From JAVBKX01 sp031553835 (GTDB lineage Bacteria > Bacteroidota > Bacteroidia > Bacteroidales > Azobacteroidaceae), in the NCBI GenBank assembly GCA_031553835.1, contig JAVBKX010000016.1, positions 1 through 64,000 of the forward strand: 64,000 nucleotides of DNA, in the 5' to 3' direction. Shown one piece after another: positions 52,512 through 63,900 of this stretch (position 1 is the stretch's first letter; each line of letters opens with the position of its first letter). A model generated the notes under the pieces. It saw nothing but the letters and a program-made list of their open reading frames with translations. It was not told where the DNA came from and made no database searches. The position numbers and the translations under genes are program-made.

Positions 52512-55500
52512 TTATTTGTTATGCCATACTTTCACTGTTTCATCTGTGATTTCTCCGGAGAATTTAAATAGATAGCAACCTTCCGTCAATCCACAGGTAG
52601 GGAATATGCTGGTGTGGGAAACATCCGGAACCAAATATCCACATTGATGGCCTGATATATCATAAATGGATATTGATTTAACATCTTCGGGATAAGTCAG
52701 GACAAATGCATCTTTTAGTTGCGTTATATTGGATTTTTCTTTTTCTTTGGCTTGTATGTCCAGGTTGTCGTCCCTTTCAATGCGAATTATAGTGTAAGAA
52801 TAGGGTGGGAAAATATATGAAAATTCCGATTTTTTAATGGATAGTCGAGATTCTTTTTGCATAAGTTTTTCAGGCTCTTCCGGCGTGTTTTCTCCGTTCA
52901 GATTACCTGAGAGAGTCCAAACTTGAGCATTGCCATTGAAGTTGAAGTTTTGCAAAGAAATTGTAGCATTCCGGTTAATTCCAGACACATTTACGGTATG
53001 GATTACCAATGTTTGATTGTTTTCATCGCGAGTGGCTGTCATATCAAGACTTGTGACCGATGTACTCTTTACTCTCAATGGTAAATGATTCAATGATGCC
53101 ATTTGTTGCGCATAATAAGGAGGCATTGCCCAAACTTGTGAAGGTGTAAAAAATATTTGTCCCTGATCCCATCCATTGTCATTTTGTTTATATGGTTGCA
53201 ATGCATTGGCAGCACAAGAAGTCAGAACAAAATCGCCCATGCGTCGTACTGCGTTCAGCGTAGTAGCATGCCCTAACGCACGTTGCATATTGTGCAGATT
53301 GCCATTTTCCTCAAAAATAGCACATTTCATGGTAGTATTCGGATCCCACTGCAGGAATAGTTTTTGCATTTGCTTCAGGTCGGATTCTATTTGCCGTCCT
53401 GAATTTGCTTCATCTGTCCATGGGTGGAAATCCCAATAAGCAGCTTTCCCGTTTAATGCTGTAAAAACAGTTTGCATATTGGATGATTCCGGACGCCACC
53501 AGGCGGCATTAATAATTTGCAAATTCGGGTCTTTGGCTATCATGGCATTATACAAATCAAGAAAGCGTTCGATATAATGTACATATCCATCTGTATTATC
53601 TCCTTCAAAAAGGACTTCTTCATTTCCAATTTCGATGTACTTCACACGATACGGTTCCGGATGTCCGTGAAGAGCGCGTTTAGCTCCCCATTCAGTGGTA
53701 ATATCTCCATTTAGATATTCAACCATATCGGCAGCATCTTCTGCAGTTTCTTCGATGTTGATGGCAAAGGCAGGCTCAAAACCGGCGGCTTCACAGAACT
53801 TCAGAAAATCTTCTATCCCAAATCCATTGGTAGAAAACGGATACCAATGTCCTCGATATGGTGGGCGCATATCGGGATCTCCAATCATTTTTTTGAAACG
53901 GTATTCCGGAGAATTGACCATGGTGCCGCCATATCGGAGGAACGTCAATCCTTCCCCTACCATCGTATGACCAATATCAGCCCTATATGGTAAGCCATGA
54001 AAGCGTTCTTCCCCTGTTCCTTCCAGTACAACCTGATCAACCCATAATGCACCGGTGTTTTGCATCCAAACAGCAAAACGGGCATTTGTATCTGTTGCAT
54101 TTGCGGTTAAAGAAAACGGAAATTTTGTCCAGGAGTTACCAACTCCATTGATTTCCTGAACAGCATAAATAGTTTGCCCATCGGCGCTTTGTAAAGCAAC
54201 ATAAACCGGTCCTGTAAAATTAGCAGATCGTAAATAAATTCTGCCTTGAAACTCTTGTCCTGTTTGTACGGCAATTCCCCAACGGTTTAGTCCGCCATTT
54301 ATAAGCCCGGCTTTTCCGTTGCCTGCCGGATAATCGATTTTTTGTGAATATTTTCCGTTAAATGGATTGTTATTGTCTTTCGAAAATAAAGCCAGACTAT
54401 TTTCCCGGATCAGATCCCATTGTCCCGATTGGTTCACTATGCCTGCAAAAGGCAAATTGATCCATTCGTAGCCGTTGTGAATTCGCAGATTGCGGAAAGA
54501 GACATTGGAACGCCATGTTCTAACACCAATTTTCCCGGATAAACGTGGAGCGTTAGTGTCTGTATAATCGACTATCGGATCAGGCGAGTCATTCAAATAC
54601 ACACGAATACGGGCGCCTGCAAGTTCAACCCGCAAACGATTCCAATTTTCAGGAATAAAGTCGGCTGACGTATTTCCCAATGACAGCCAATTGTGAACAT
54701 GTTTTCCCAAAATGATTTCACGGCGGTCGGCGTTCAATCCTATTTCATATCCGTCAAAGTTATCTGCTCCTATTTCCGGATGTTCTACCCTGACAATCAA
54801 TGCCGCACTTTCTCTTGGGTTGCTGAATTTCATTTCTACTTCTACACTTCCGTCTGTCAGTTCCGTTTCGTGAATTAATTTGGCTCCATCGGCACTTCCG
54901 ACGGTTACTTCTGATGCTATTCCAGACCAATTTCCTTCAAACATTTCGAAACCGGGAAAGTTTGTACTAACATAGCCGATACTTTGAAATGAAACATTTT
55001 CATTGCCTATTTTCAAATTACGGAAAGAGACATCTGAATTGAATGTTCGAATGCCAACTGTGCCACTTAAGAGAGGGGCATTGTTGTCGGTGTAATCAAT
55101 CACCGGAATTGTTTCGTCATTCAGAAATAGACGGATCTGATTTCCGGTTAATTCTGCCCGTAAACGGTTCCATTCACCAGGAATAAAGTTTACAGGAGCT
55201 TCCTTAATCGCTTGCCAGTTGTATTGATGTTTTCCTAATAGTATGCGTTGGGTTTTAGGGTTCAGACTTACTTCGTATCCGTTGAAGTCATCAGCGCCTA
55301 TAGAAGGTTGGCTCACTCGTAATATTAAACCTGCAACTTCAGAATAGGTGTCAAATTTCAATTCCACCGACACATTTCCATCATTCAATTGAATCTTACT
55401 CACCAGTTTTGCTCCCGCATCTGCGCTTACTGCCACCTGGTTTTCGTTTCCATGCCAATTGCCTCCATAATGTTCAAAGTCTTTAAAAAGCATACCTGGA

Positions 55501-55724
55501 GAATCTTCTTCGAAACTTTCTCCAAAAATTTTTTGATCATATAACCCGCCATATATTTCATGATTTACGTCTTCAATGCACGAGCCATAAATAAAGTGAT
55601 TGATAGAATTTTCAATGCTTGCCGCATCAATCGTAATGTTGGTTTGCGCCTGTGAGTTGAATGCCATTCCAAAAACAGCAGCAACCAGGATTATATTAAA
55701 TGTAATTTTCTCTGTAGCAGCCAT
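52512..55724 (-). CDS. GH51 alpha-L-arabinofuranosidase with two inserted LamG/DUF1080-like domains
   Basis: This 1070-aa secreted protein has a signal peptide (FNIILVAAVFGMAFNSQA). The GH51 N-terminal strand region (INHFIYGSCIEDVNHEIYGG, residues about 41-75) is interrupted by two tandem LamG/DUF1080-like modules (about 78-245 and 255-420, each with LGKHxxNW and NRLRxEL), then resumes at about 421. In the catalytic barrel, IEIGNEE gives the acid/base at about Glu702, and CAIFEENGN gives the nucleophile at about Glu805. A beta domain and a C-terminal sorting domain (ISIYDISGHQ, GCYLFKFSG) follow. The expected activity is removal of terminal arabinofuranose. It lies 31 bases downstream of the GH2 gene. 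Confidence 0.88.
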   Translation of the reverse strand: MAATEKITFNIILVAAVFGMAFNSQAQTNITIDAASIENSINHFIYGSCIEDVNHEIYGGLYDQKIFGESFEEDSPGMLFKDFEHYGGNWHGNENQVAVSADAGAKLVSKIQLNDGNVSVELKFDTYSEVAGLILRVSQPSIGADDFNGYEVSLNPKTQRILLGKHQYNWQAIKEAPVNFIPGEWNRLRAELTGNQIRLFLNDETIPVIDYTDNNAPLLSGTVGIRTFNSDVSFRNLKIGNENVSFQSIGYVSTNFPGFEMFEGNWSGIASEVTVGSADGAKLIHETELTDGSVEVEMKFSNPRESAALIVRVEHPEIGADNFDGYEIGLNADRREIILGKHVHNWLSLGNTSADFIPENWNRLRVELAGARIRVYLNDSPDPIVDYTDTNAPRLSGKIGVRTWRSNVSFRNLRIHNGYEWINLPFAGIVNQSGQWDLIRENSLALFSKDNNNPFNGKYSQKIDYPAGNGKAGLINGGLNRWGIAVQTGQEFQGRIYLRSANFTGPVYVALQSADGQTIYAVQEINGVGNSWTKFPFSLTANATDTNARFAVWMQNTGALWVDQVVLEGTGEERFHGLPYRADIGHTMVGEGLTFLRYGGTMVNSPEYRFKKMIGDPDMRPPYRGHWYPFSTNGFGIEDFLKFCEAAGFEPAFAINIEETAEDAADMVEYLNGDITTEWGAKRALHGHPEPYRVKYIEIGNEEVLFEGDNTDGYVHYIERFLDLYNAMIAKDPNLQIINAAWWRPESSNMQTVFTALNGKAAYWDFHPWTDEANSGRQIESDLKQMQKLFLQWDPNTTMKCAIFEENGNLHNMQRALGHATTLNAVRRMGDFVLTSCAANALQPYKQNDNGWDQGQIFFTPSQVWAMPPYYAQQMASLNHLPLRVKSTSVTSLDMTATRDENNQTLVIHTVNVSGINRNATISLQNFNFNGNAQVWTLSGNLNGENTPEEPEKLMQKESRLSIKKSEFSYIFPPYSYTIIRIERDDNLDIQAKEKEKSNITQLKDAFVLTYPEDVKSISIYDISGHQCGYLVPDVSHTSIFPTCGLTEGCYLFKFSGEITDETVKVWHNK

Positions 55725-55755
55725 GATTCTTAATTTTTAAAATAAATATTCATAA

Positions 55756-58700
55756 TTAATGAAGTATTTTTTCAACTTTTACTTCTCCGTTGGATATGGA
55801 TTTTACAATGTATGCGCCGTGAGGCAATTGAATGTTTTTACTTGTTTCAACTTCCAAACGGTCGGTCAAGGTGCCGGAAATATTATATATCCAAACCGAA
55901 GCAGGAGAAGCAGCGGTTAATATCAGATTGTCGCCCGAATGATGTATCGTCAAGGGATTATACATATTTGTTTGTACGGGTTTAAAGGCACTAACACGAT
56001 TTAATGTATATTGGAGAACAGGATAAGCTTTATCTTCATCTATTGCCCAAACATTGTCGAAATTCCAACCCATATTCAAATACGTTGCTTGTTGCTTAAA
56101 TTCAGTTAGTAGTTTAAGTTGTTCATTTGTAGCACGTTCCAATCCTCCATACCCTATATTATTTGACAATTTCATATTGGGATAAGTATGGCACTGAATG
56201 GTTTCAATTGGCTTCCAGCCAATAGCCGCAAATTCGGCGACAATCCCACCCGTAATGGATTCGGCTAAGGAAGCTACACCAATGAGTTTATTATGCGGAT
56301 TATAACTAAAGCTTATAATACCTCCACCACCATTGTCTTCAAAATTGTTTCTGCTTGTTTCTATATTGCCTGTGAAATAAGTATTCTCAATTTGGGTATT
56401 GTTTGCTATTGCTAAAACACCTCCCGCCATATTGTCGGCTGTAACAGAGCCGTTTGCGACATAACAGTCTTGAATCAGCGTGCTTTTATCTCCATAGGTG
56501 GAGCCAATAATACCACCTGAGTAGTCTTGGCTTGTTATGGATGGTTCTATAACCGCTATTCGTTTCATGGTTACGCCGTTGCCATAACCCAAAAGAGCTC
56601 CGACATGCAAAAGCCCTTGTACAGAGGGTTTGTTTATTTCCATATCCGTGAAATAAGCGCCGTCAGCATAGCCAAAAAGACCTTGTAAAAGCTCATTCCG
56701 ATTTATTTTTAAGCCTTTAATCACATGTCCGTTACCATCTATACATCCTCGGAATGGATTTGTAAAATTTCCAATAGGTGTAAAGTTGGTTTTAGAACTC
56801 AAATCAATGTCATTCATCAATTTGTAAAATCCACTCATGTCATTCCGAATAGCATCAAATTCTTCCACTGTGCGGATTTCGATGAAAGCAGGCTCTGGTG
56901 CAACAGGCAGTTCTTGATCTAATGCAACATCTGAGATGACACTCAATCCTACATCGATAAGTTGTCCTCCAAATGTCTGAATACATTTGACGGCAATTAG
57001 GTTATCCTGATTAGGCAGAAGAGTTGCTTTAGCTGCGGCTGAGATATTAAATATTTTGTAATTCGTTAAATAACCGGTTCCAGATGCCGCCAATACTCCA
57101 TTGATATATACTTGAAAATTTTCGTCGTGGAAAATTCTGAATTTTAAATTGTCTATCTGTTCTGCTGTTAAACTTCCAGGATTGAACTTTTTACGAAGAT
57201 AAATGGTCTGATTGGTCCATTGAGTACGAGCATGTTCACCGGTTCCAAACCCGGACATGCCTTCTTTCCATTTGCTATCATCATAATCCATTGTTGTATT
57301 CCAGCCGGAGGGAATGGTATATCCTGAGCTTCCGTCAGTATATTTCCACATAGCATAACCGGTTGGCTTTGTAGGTATGATGTCAAAAGACAACATGGTT
57401 TGTGTCTTCATTTGTTGAATGCCTCGTTTCAGCTCTGCTTCGGGAGCGCCGGCCAATTTATAGACTTTCCGGTCATAAGTATAAAAGCCATTCACTTCTT
57501 CTTCCACATCGGTGATCTGGGTATAAACAATAGCATTAATGCCATGGGGAGTCAAGGCATAAGCCATCTCATTGAATAACTGGAATTTTTCAGTCAATGC
57601 TGCTGCCGAATTAATACTGGTATATGGATTGTTGGCGGTACTCCACATGTGCCCTTCGATAGCCCAGCCATATCCGCCGGTTTCGCCACAAACATTAGCT
57701 CTTTGATTATAAGGATTATCATGTAATGCCGGTTCTGAATAATTGTGCCGGTCTATAATATCGCCTAACTCAAAATTAGTCCAACCGCTAACTGGATTAA
57801 TCAGGCGGGTATTGTCAAGTTTACGAATCAAATCGACGCCATTTCGTGTATGATCGGCGTTTTCGTCAAATTGTGCCCACGCTTCGTTATATGGAACCCA
57901 GACTACGATCGACGGATAGTTTTTCAAACTGCTGACAATCCGTTCTGACTCTTCAAGGAATACTCGTTTTACCCAATTGTCATCACCCAAACGTGGATAT
58001 TCCAATCCGGCAGCTGTCGGCATATCTTGCCATACCATCATGCCTAATACATCGCAATGGTAATACCAGCGGGCAGGTTCTACCTTGATATGTTTGCGAA
58101 TCATATTCATTCCCAACGCTTTTGTTTTTTCAATGTCGAAAAGCAGTGCGGCATCGGTAGGTGCAGTATGTAAACCATCGGGCCAAAATCCCTGGTCTAA
58201 AGTGCCATAGTGGAAGATTGGTTGATTGTTGAGGAAAATATACGGTTTGTTGCGTAATTTCTTTACTTCGATCTTGCGCATACCAAAATAACTTTTTACC
58301 TCATCTACAACCACTCCGTTTTTCTTTAATGCAATTTGTACATTATAAAGGAAAGGACTATCCGGAGACCATAGTTTCGGACTGCTTATAACAAGAGATT
58401 TTTCCTGACCGACTTCTATCGTTTCTGTTTTTATTGGGTTGACTCCATCCAAAATTACGATTTCCGCAGTGACTCCACTGGTATTGGATGAGTTTACTTT
58501 CATTTTAATACTATTATTGTCCACATCAGGAGTAAGAGAAAGTCCAGTGATATGGGTCGGATCGAGCGCTTCGTACCAAACCGTTTGCCAAATGCCACTG
58601 GATGGAGTGTACCAAATTCCTCCGGGCAACCGGTCTTGCTTACCACGAGGTTGTCCACCTTTCGTCGGATCATAGATTTGAACTACTAATTCTTGTTCAC

Positions 58701-60903
58701 CTGAGGCTTTTAGGGCATCGGTAATGTCGAAGGAAAATGGATCATATCCACCTTTGTGTTCACCCGCTTTTGTACCATTCACAAAAACATGCGCTTCCCA
58801 ATCTACGGCGCCAAAGTTTAGGATAATTCGTTTGCCGGAATTAGCAGGATCAACAGTGAAAGTACGTTTATAAGTGTACATTTTGTCATTGTTGGCATAA
58901 TCAGTATCCATGATGCCGGAAATAGCAGATTCGACGGGATAGGGTACTAAAATTTGTTGACGGTAGGATTCGTTGGCAGGGTAAATACCCAAGTTGCTTT
59001 TATGCCCTTTTCTAAAATCCCAAATTCCATTCAGATTGACCCAATGGGTGCGTTCCAATTGTGGTCGCGGATATTCCGGTAATACATTGTTTGGATTGAT
59101 CAGTTCAGACCATTCAGTCATCAACGGCGCTTGTTTCATAGCCCAGGAGGATGCAATTACATTGCCTTCCGGATCATAGGCGCCTGTATTGTCGTAAGAT
59201 ATTTCTTGTATTTGCACATCGACAGTTTCGGTATTCATAGGCTTACCAAAGAATAGGTACGTATTGTCGTATTCAGGCAGAGGTTCTCCTTCGAACAAAA
59301 ATAGATCGTCGAAATAAACAACGCAGTGCCCGTCGCGTATTGAATACAGTTTCAAGGTGTGATTTTCGTTGGTAGTTGTAAAAGTGCAAATTTGGTTGAC
59401 CCAATAAGGCGTATAAAAATTATTTCTTACGATAAGTTCTTTCCACAATTCTTGATTTCCGTTTGCTACAGCCAGGTACATACGATCGGGCCATGTGGCA
59501 GTATGGTACCAAAAGCTAAAAGTGTAGGTTTTATTGGGTTCAAGTTCCTGGGTGAAATTCAATGGCGAATTGGCTCCTCTGTTTTCATTGCCTGTCATGT
59601 ATTGGCTATAATCTTCTCCATAAGCAATTTCCGGTACACCTCCGCAAGTATAGTACCGCAACGAATATTGTCCGCTACGGGAAAAAAATATCCCGGCTTC
59701 ATTGTTCACCGGCTGGCGACCTCCTTGTAACCGTACACGTGCTCCCCATGTCGGATGCCAATCAGGTTCTTCGTTGGAATATCCTGTTTTATAGGCGATG
59801 TTGTTAATGGGGTCGGTGGTATTTTCAAAATCGCCATTGGGAATCACATTCACAGCATTCGCAGGGATACGTGAAGGTCGGATGTATTCTGTCAGCAAGA
59901 ATTCATCGTAAGCGGATTGATTATTGTTGAAATCGGCGGATGCTGGCGATTCGAAGGTAAAACGTTGTACGTCTCCTCCAGCATGTTGAACAGCGCTATA
60001 TTTTAACCAGTCTAAATATTTATTCTGCATAATTCCATACATGAACTGGTAGTTGGCCGGATGGAGCCAGGCGTTCATGTCGCGCCATGCTTCTTCTGGA
60101 TAACTGATTGTCTTTCCCCAGAAACTAAAGTTGTATTCGGCACCAGGTTTTAATGGAACGGGTTGATAAACATGCCGTCCTTTATCCATAAACAACCCGT
60201 TGTTTCCACTATACACATGTCCCGGATCTGATGATATGGTGGTTGTGCCGGGAAGACCATCATTTTTGTAGCCTAATGTTTCAGAAGTGGCTCCGGACTC
60301 AAATCCTCCATCTTTAATCAAATTATCTCTTTTCACTATTTGAACCGGCATTTCTCCTATTTTAACACCATCACGCCATATAAATGTTTTACCCGTAGGT
60401 GCAACTGCTATACGATAAGTGTGAAATTCATCGGTAGCATCAGCTGTACTTAAGGATAGAGCAATATTAGTAATATCAGAATGTTCAGTCAATAATGAGT
60501 TGGAAAGTTCCAAACGGAACCCTTTGCCTTCTGTATCAAATCCATATACAGAAAAGGAACCGGGAGAAGCGTTTATGACCTTAGCTTTAAATTCAACGGT
60601 AAAACCAATGCTGGAAGAAAATCCTGTGTTGGCTTTATACCATCCCAATTGTGAATATTTGTCGTGTTCGGAGACTTGCAAATGCAAAGCAGTGGTGGCG
60701 ACAGCTGAAAGCGAAGCCGGATTGGCCGATAAATTTTTTGCATCTTGCTCCCACAGTAAACCGGCATCAAATCTCAACTCTTGCCAACCGCTGACGGTCG
60801 GTAACATTGTGCCTGAATATTTTTCCGATAGTGCTTGCGCTTGTATTGCTGTTCCGGCCAACAGAAAACAAGACAGGAATAAATATGCTTTAAAAGTTTT
60901 CAT
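55756..60903 (-). CDS. GH2 glycosidase, large multidomain, with CBMs, beta-helix and T9SS domain
   Basis: This 1715-aa exported enzyme has a signal peptide (LFLSCFLLAGTAIQA). Domains in order: LamG-like (about 25-190); two CBM4/9-like domains (about 190-540, PNGDFENTT); GH2 sugar-binding, Ig-like and barrel domains (about 595-1150) with acid/base Glu in VWVPYNEAW (about 1007) and nucleophile Glu in VCGETGGYG (about 1074); a jelly-roll (about 1180-1325); a GLUG-type right-handed beta-helix (about 1340-1640); and a T9SS C-terminal domain (GAYIVKS, VEKILH). GH2 includes beta-galactosidases, beta-glucuronidases and beta-mannosidases, and the subfamily is not decided from sequence. It is the first enzyme gene after the regulator. 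Confidence 0.88.
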   Translation of the reverse strand: MKTFKAYLFLSCFLLAGTAIQAQALSEKYSGTMLPTVSGWQELRFDAGLLWEQDAKNLSANPASLSAVATTALHLQVSEHDKYSQLGWYKANTGFSSSIGFTVEFKAKVINASPGSFSVYGFDTEGKGFRLELSNSLLTEHSDITNIALSLSTADATDEFHTYRIAVAPTGKTFIWRDGVKIGEMPVQIVKRDNLIKDGGFESGATSETLGYKNDGLPGTTTISSDPGHVYSGNNGLFMDKGRHVYQPVPLKPGAEYNFSFWGKTISYPEEAWRDMNAWLHPANYQFMYGIMQNKYLDWLKYSAVQHAGGDVQRFTFESPASADFNNNQSAYDEFLLTEYIRPSRIPANAVNVIPNGDFENTTDPINNIAYKTGYSNEEPDWHPTWGARVRLQGGRQPVNNEAGIFFSRSGQYSLRYYTCGGVPEIAYGEDYSQYMTGNENRGANSPLNFTQELEPNKTYTFSFWYHTATWPDRMYLAVANGNQELWKELIVRNNFYTPYWVNQICTFTTTNENHTLKLYSIRDGHCVVYFDDLFLFEGEPLPEYDNTYLFFGKPMNTETVDVQIQEISYDNTGAYDPEGNVIASSWAMKQAPLMTEWSELINPNNVLPEYPRPQLERTHWVNLNGIWDFRKGHKSNLGIYPANESYRQQILVPYPVESAISGIMDTDYANNDKMYTYKRTFTVDPANSGKRIILNFGAVDWEAHVFVNGTKAGEHKGGYDPFSFDITDALKASGEQELVVQIYDPTKGGQPRGKQDRLPGGIWYTPSSGIWQTVWYEALDPTHITGLSLTPDVDNNSIKMKVNSSNTSGVTAEIVILDGVNPIKTETIEVGQEKSLVISSPKLWSPDSPFLYNVQIALKKNGVVVDEVKSYFGMRKIEVKKLRNKPYIFLNNQPIFHYGTLDQGFWPDGLHTAPTDAALLFDIEKTKALGMNMIRKHIKVEPARWYYHCDVLGMMVWQDMPTAAGLEYPRLGDDNWVKRVFLEESERIVSSLKNYPSIVVWVPYNEAWAQFDENADHTRNGVDLIRKLDNTRLINPVSGWTNFELGDIIDRHNYSEPALHDNPYNQRANVCGETGGYGWAIEGHMWSTANNPYTSINSAAALTEKFQLFNEMAYALTPHGINAIVYTQITDVEEEVNGFYTYDRKVYKLAGAPEAELKRGIQQMKTQTMLSFDIIPTKPTGYAMWKYTDGSSGYTIPSGWNTTMDYDDSKWKEGMSGFGTGEHARTQWTNQTIYLRKKFNPGSLTAEQIDNLKFRIFHDENFQVYINGVLAASGTGYLTNYKIFNISAAAKATLLPNQDNLIAVKCIQTFGGQLIDVGLSVISDVALDQELPVAPEPAFIEIRTVEEFDAIRNDMSGFYKLMNDIDLSSKTNFTPIGNFTNPFRGCIDGNGHVIKGLKINRNELLQGLFGYADGAYFTDMEINKPSVQGLLHVGALLGYGNGVTMKRIAVIEPSITSQDYSGGIIGSTYGDKSTLIQDCYVANGSVTADNMAGGVLAIANNTQIENTYFTGNIETSRNNFEDNGGGGIISFSYNPHNKLIGVASLAESITGGIVAEFAAIGWKPIETIQCHTYPNMKLSNNIGYGGLERATNEQLKLLTEFKQQATYLNMGWNFDNVWAIDEDKAYPVLQYTLNRVSAFKPVQTNMYNPLTIHHSGDNLILTAASPASVWIYNISGTLTDRLEVETSKNIQLPHGAYIVKSISNGEVKVEKILH

Positions 60904-60929
60904 GTATATTGATTTACAGTTGTTTACAG

Positions 60930-63900
60930 TTATTTATTAAAATGATTTCTATATTCTTTGGGTGACATTCCGAAATATTGTTTAAACCCTTTGGCTAACT
61001 GAGAACTATGTACCAGGCCTACATCAATGGCAATGGTTTCGATGGTCAGTGCATGGTCTTCCCGCAACATGCTGGCGGCTTTGTTTAGCCGGTAAATTTT
61101 TAAATAATCATTTGGAGATACTCCAAAAACCATTTTGACTTTTCGATACAAACTGGATTGACTCATAAATAAGGAGTTGGCTAAATCTTCAATTGAAAAT
61201 GTATTTTCCATGATCCTTTTGTCGATCTCAGCATGTAATTTGGAGATGAATTTATCATCGGCTTGAGAAATGACAGACAGAGACTCCAGGTTGTTTGAGG
61301 GATTCAATATCTGTTGTTGAAATGCTAATCTCAGTTTCAGCAGATTTTCTATTTGTTTTTTCAGGTATTTTATCGCAAATGGTTTTTCGATATAAACATC
61401 GGCTCCATGCTCCAGCCCTTCAATTTTCTCATCCATGGTCGTTTTTGCAGTCAGTAAAATGACCGGAATGTGTGAGAAATTAATATCAGATTTGACTTTC
61501 CTGCATAATTCGAATCCGTCCATTTCCGGCATCATCACATCACTGACAATTAAATTGACCGGTTTATTTTGTAGTATGTCAAGCGCGTTGTATCCATTAG
61601 ATGCTGTTAATATCGTAAAATATTTGCTTAGCATTTCCGATTCTATATTTAATAATTCCAAGTTATCTTCTACCAATAAAATTTGAGATAACCGGAATGG
61701 AAAATCACTCTCAGTTTGCCGCTGGGTATCGGTCATGTCGGTTATTTTCACATTGTGATGAAGTGTAGGCGCAACAGTTTCATTTTTTATCGCTACTGTC
61801 AGGACAAAAGTAGCTCCGCCCCAATTGTTATTTTGTACGGATAATTCTGCCTGATGGCGTTGAGCCAGCAATTTTGCAAAAGCCAATCCGATACCCGCGC
61901 CTCCGATTTTTGCAGCTTCTTTGGTTTGATAAAAGACATTGAAAATTTTTTCTTTTTCATTGTCATCCACGCCGATACCATCGTCGATTACTGAAATTGT
62001 AATGTATTGTCCGTTATATTGTAATTGAAGTGCGATCTTCGAATGAGCATATTTGATTGCATTTCCGAGTAGATTTACAACAATTTTGGTAATTATTTCC
62101 CGGTCGATCAAAATAATTTTGTCATCTTCCGGGACCCTTAATTCAAATGTGATATTTTTTAATTCCAGATAACCTGTAAATTGATGATAAATATCCTGCA
62201 GCAGAGAAAAGGCCGATTGAGGTGCCCGCAGGACTTCTATTTCACTGTTTTCTATTTTCTGGAAATCGATCAATTGATTGACAACACCCAACAGGTAATC
62301 AACATTTCGATCGACAACAGACAGGTATTTGGTTGCATGTTCGTTTGCCAAAAAACTTTCTTTCAGTTTGTCCAATGGCAAACGGATCAGGGTTAGAGGT
62401 GTACGGAATTCATGCACCAAATTGATGAAAAAATTGATTTTGGACCGATACAATTCCTGTTCTTTTTCTACTTGGAATCGATCCACTTTGGCCTGTAAAC
62501 TGGTTCGCATTCTATAGTTTACATACTTTGTAATCCCATAACCAGCGACAAATAGTATTACACAATACAAGATAAATGCCCACACCGTTTGCCACCATGG
62601 CGGAGTGACGATAATTTCTAATGTGGCAGTTTTATCATTCCACATGCCGTCGTTGTTGGAACCTTTTACCAAAAAAATATATCGGCCGGGTGAGAGACTG
62701 GCATAACTTGCATGATTGTCTTTGGTATGGATCCAATCATGGTCAAAACCAACCAAACGATAGGCCAATTGATTACGTAAAGGATCTTCATAACTCAGTG
62801 ACGCAAATGAGAAAATAAAGTTATTTTGATCATGTGGAAATGTAAAGGTTTTCGGTTTCAAGCCCAAACCTCTTCCCCTAAAATATTTTTTTCGATTACC
62901 TTTAGTTTGTTTGCTATACGATTCTACATCCACGATGTATGTCGGCGGAATGTATGAGTTTTTGCTTAATTCGTCGGGATAAAACACATTGAATCCGTTG
63001 CTTCCTCCGAAATAAAACCATCCGTTGCTTGTTTTCAGTGATGCGCGTGCGCTAAACTGATCGCCTTGTAAACCATGTTCATACGTATATAGCTTTTGAT
63101 AGGCTTTTTGCACGGGATCGACAGAAACCAACCCTTTATTGGTAGCAATCCAAAGATGCCCACGGTTGTCTTCTTCCATTGTATAAATGATTTTATTGGG
63201 TAGAATGGTGTTTTGTTGGTCAAAATCAATAAAATGGTCGCTATTTGGCTGATACGAACATAATCCGCCTCCATTGGTGCCAAACCAAACATTTTCGTTG
63301 TGGTCTTCAAATAAAAAAATGACGGAATTACTGTTGATGGAATTCGGATCTTTCGGATCGCACCGGTAGTGCGTCCAGTGTTTATTTTTTAATTCATAAC
63401 GAAAGACTCCCGAATTATATGTGGCAATCCATAAATTGTTATGGGAATCTTCCAACATATCGGCAACGGAGGTCATCAAACCAATATTGTTTACCGTAGT
63501 GAAATTGTCGTTTTCCCGATTATATATACATAATCCCCAGTTAGTGCCAATATGAAGTTTACCTTCACTGCTTTTGTATAAAGAAACAATATTATTGCTG
63601 CAAATTGTATTGGCGACGTCCCTATTATAGTAATAGTAATGCTTAATTCGTTCGGTTTGTAAATCGATCACTTTTAATCCGCTGTTGAAAGTGCCGACCC
63701 ACAACTTATGTCCATCTGCTAAGAGAGTGCGAACATCGTCATGCAACCCTTCAAATTTGTGTACTATTTGAGTATTGGGTTCAAAAAAATACAATCCGTC
63801 TTGAGCTCCGATCCAAATTCTCTGATTTTGATCTTCGCAAAAAGTATTGACGGTTTTTCTTATTTCTCCGGCAGCAGTGCTACCAGGACAAAAATAACTA

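Noticed and set aside
60904..60929. Short direct repeat TTTACAGTTG/TTTACAGTTA before the GH2 gene as an HTCS operator
   Set aside because: The copies are only 10 bases with one mismatch and overlap the space directly before the start codon; an AraC-type site would be expected further upstream. There is not enough evidence.
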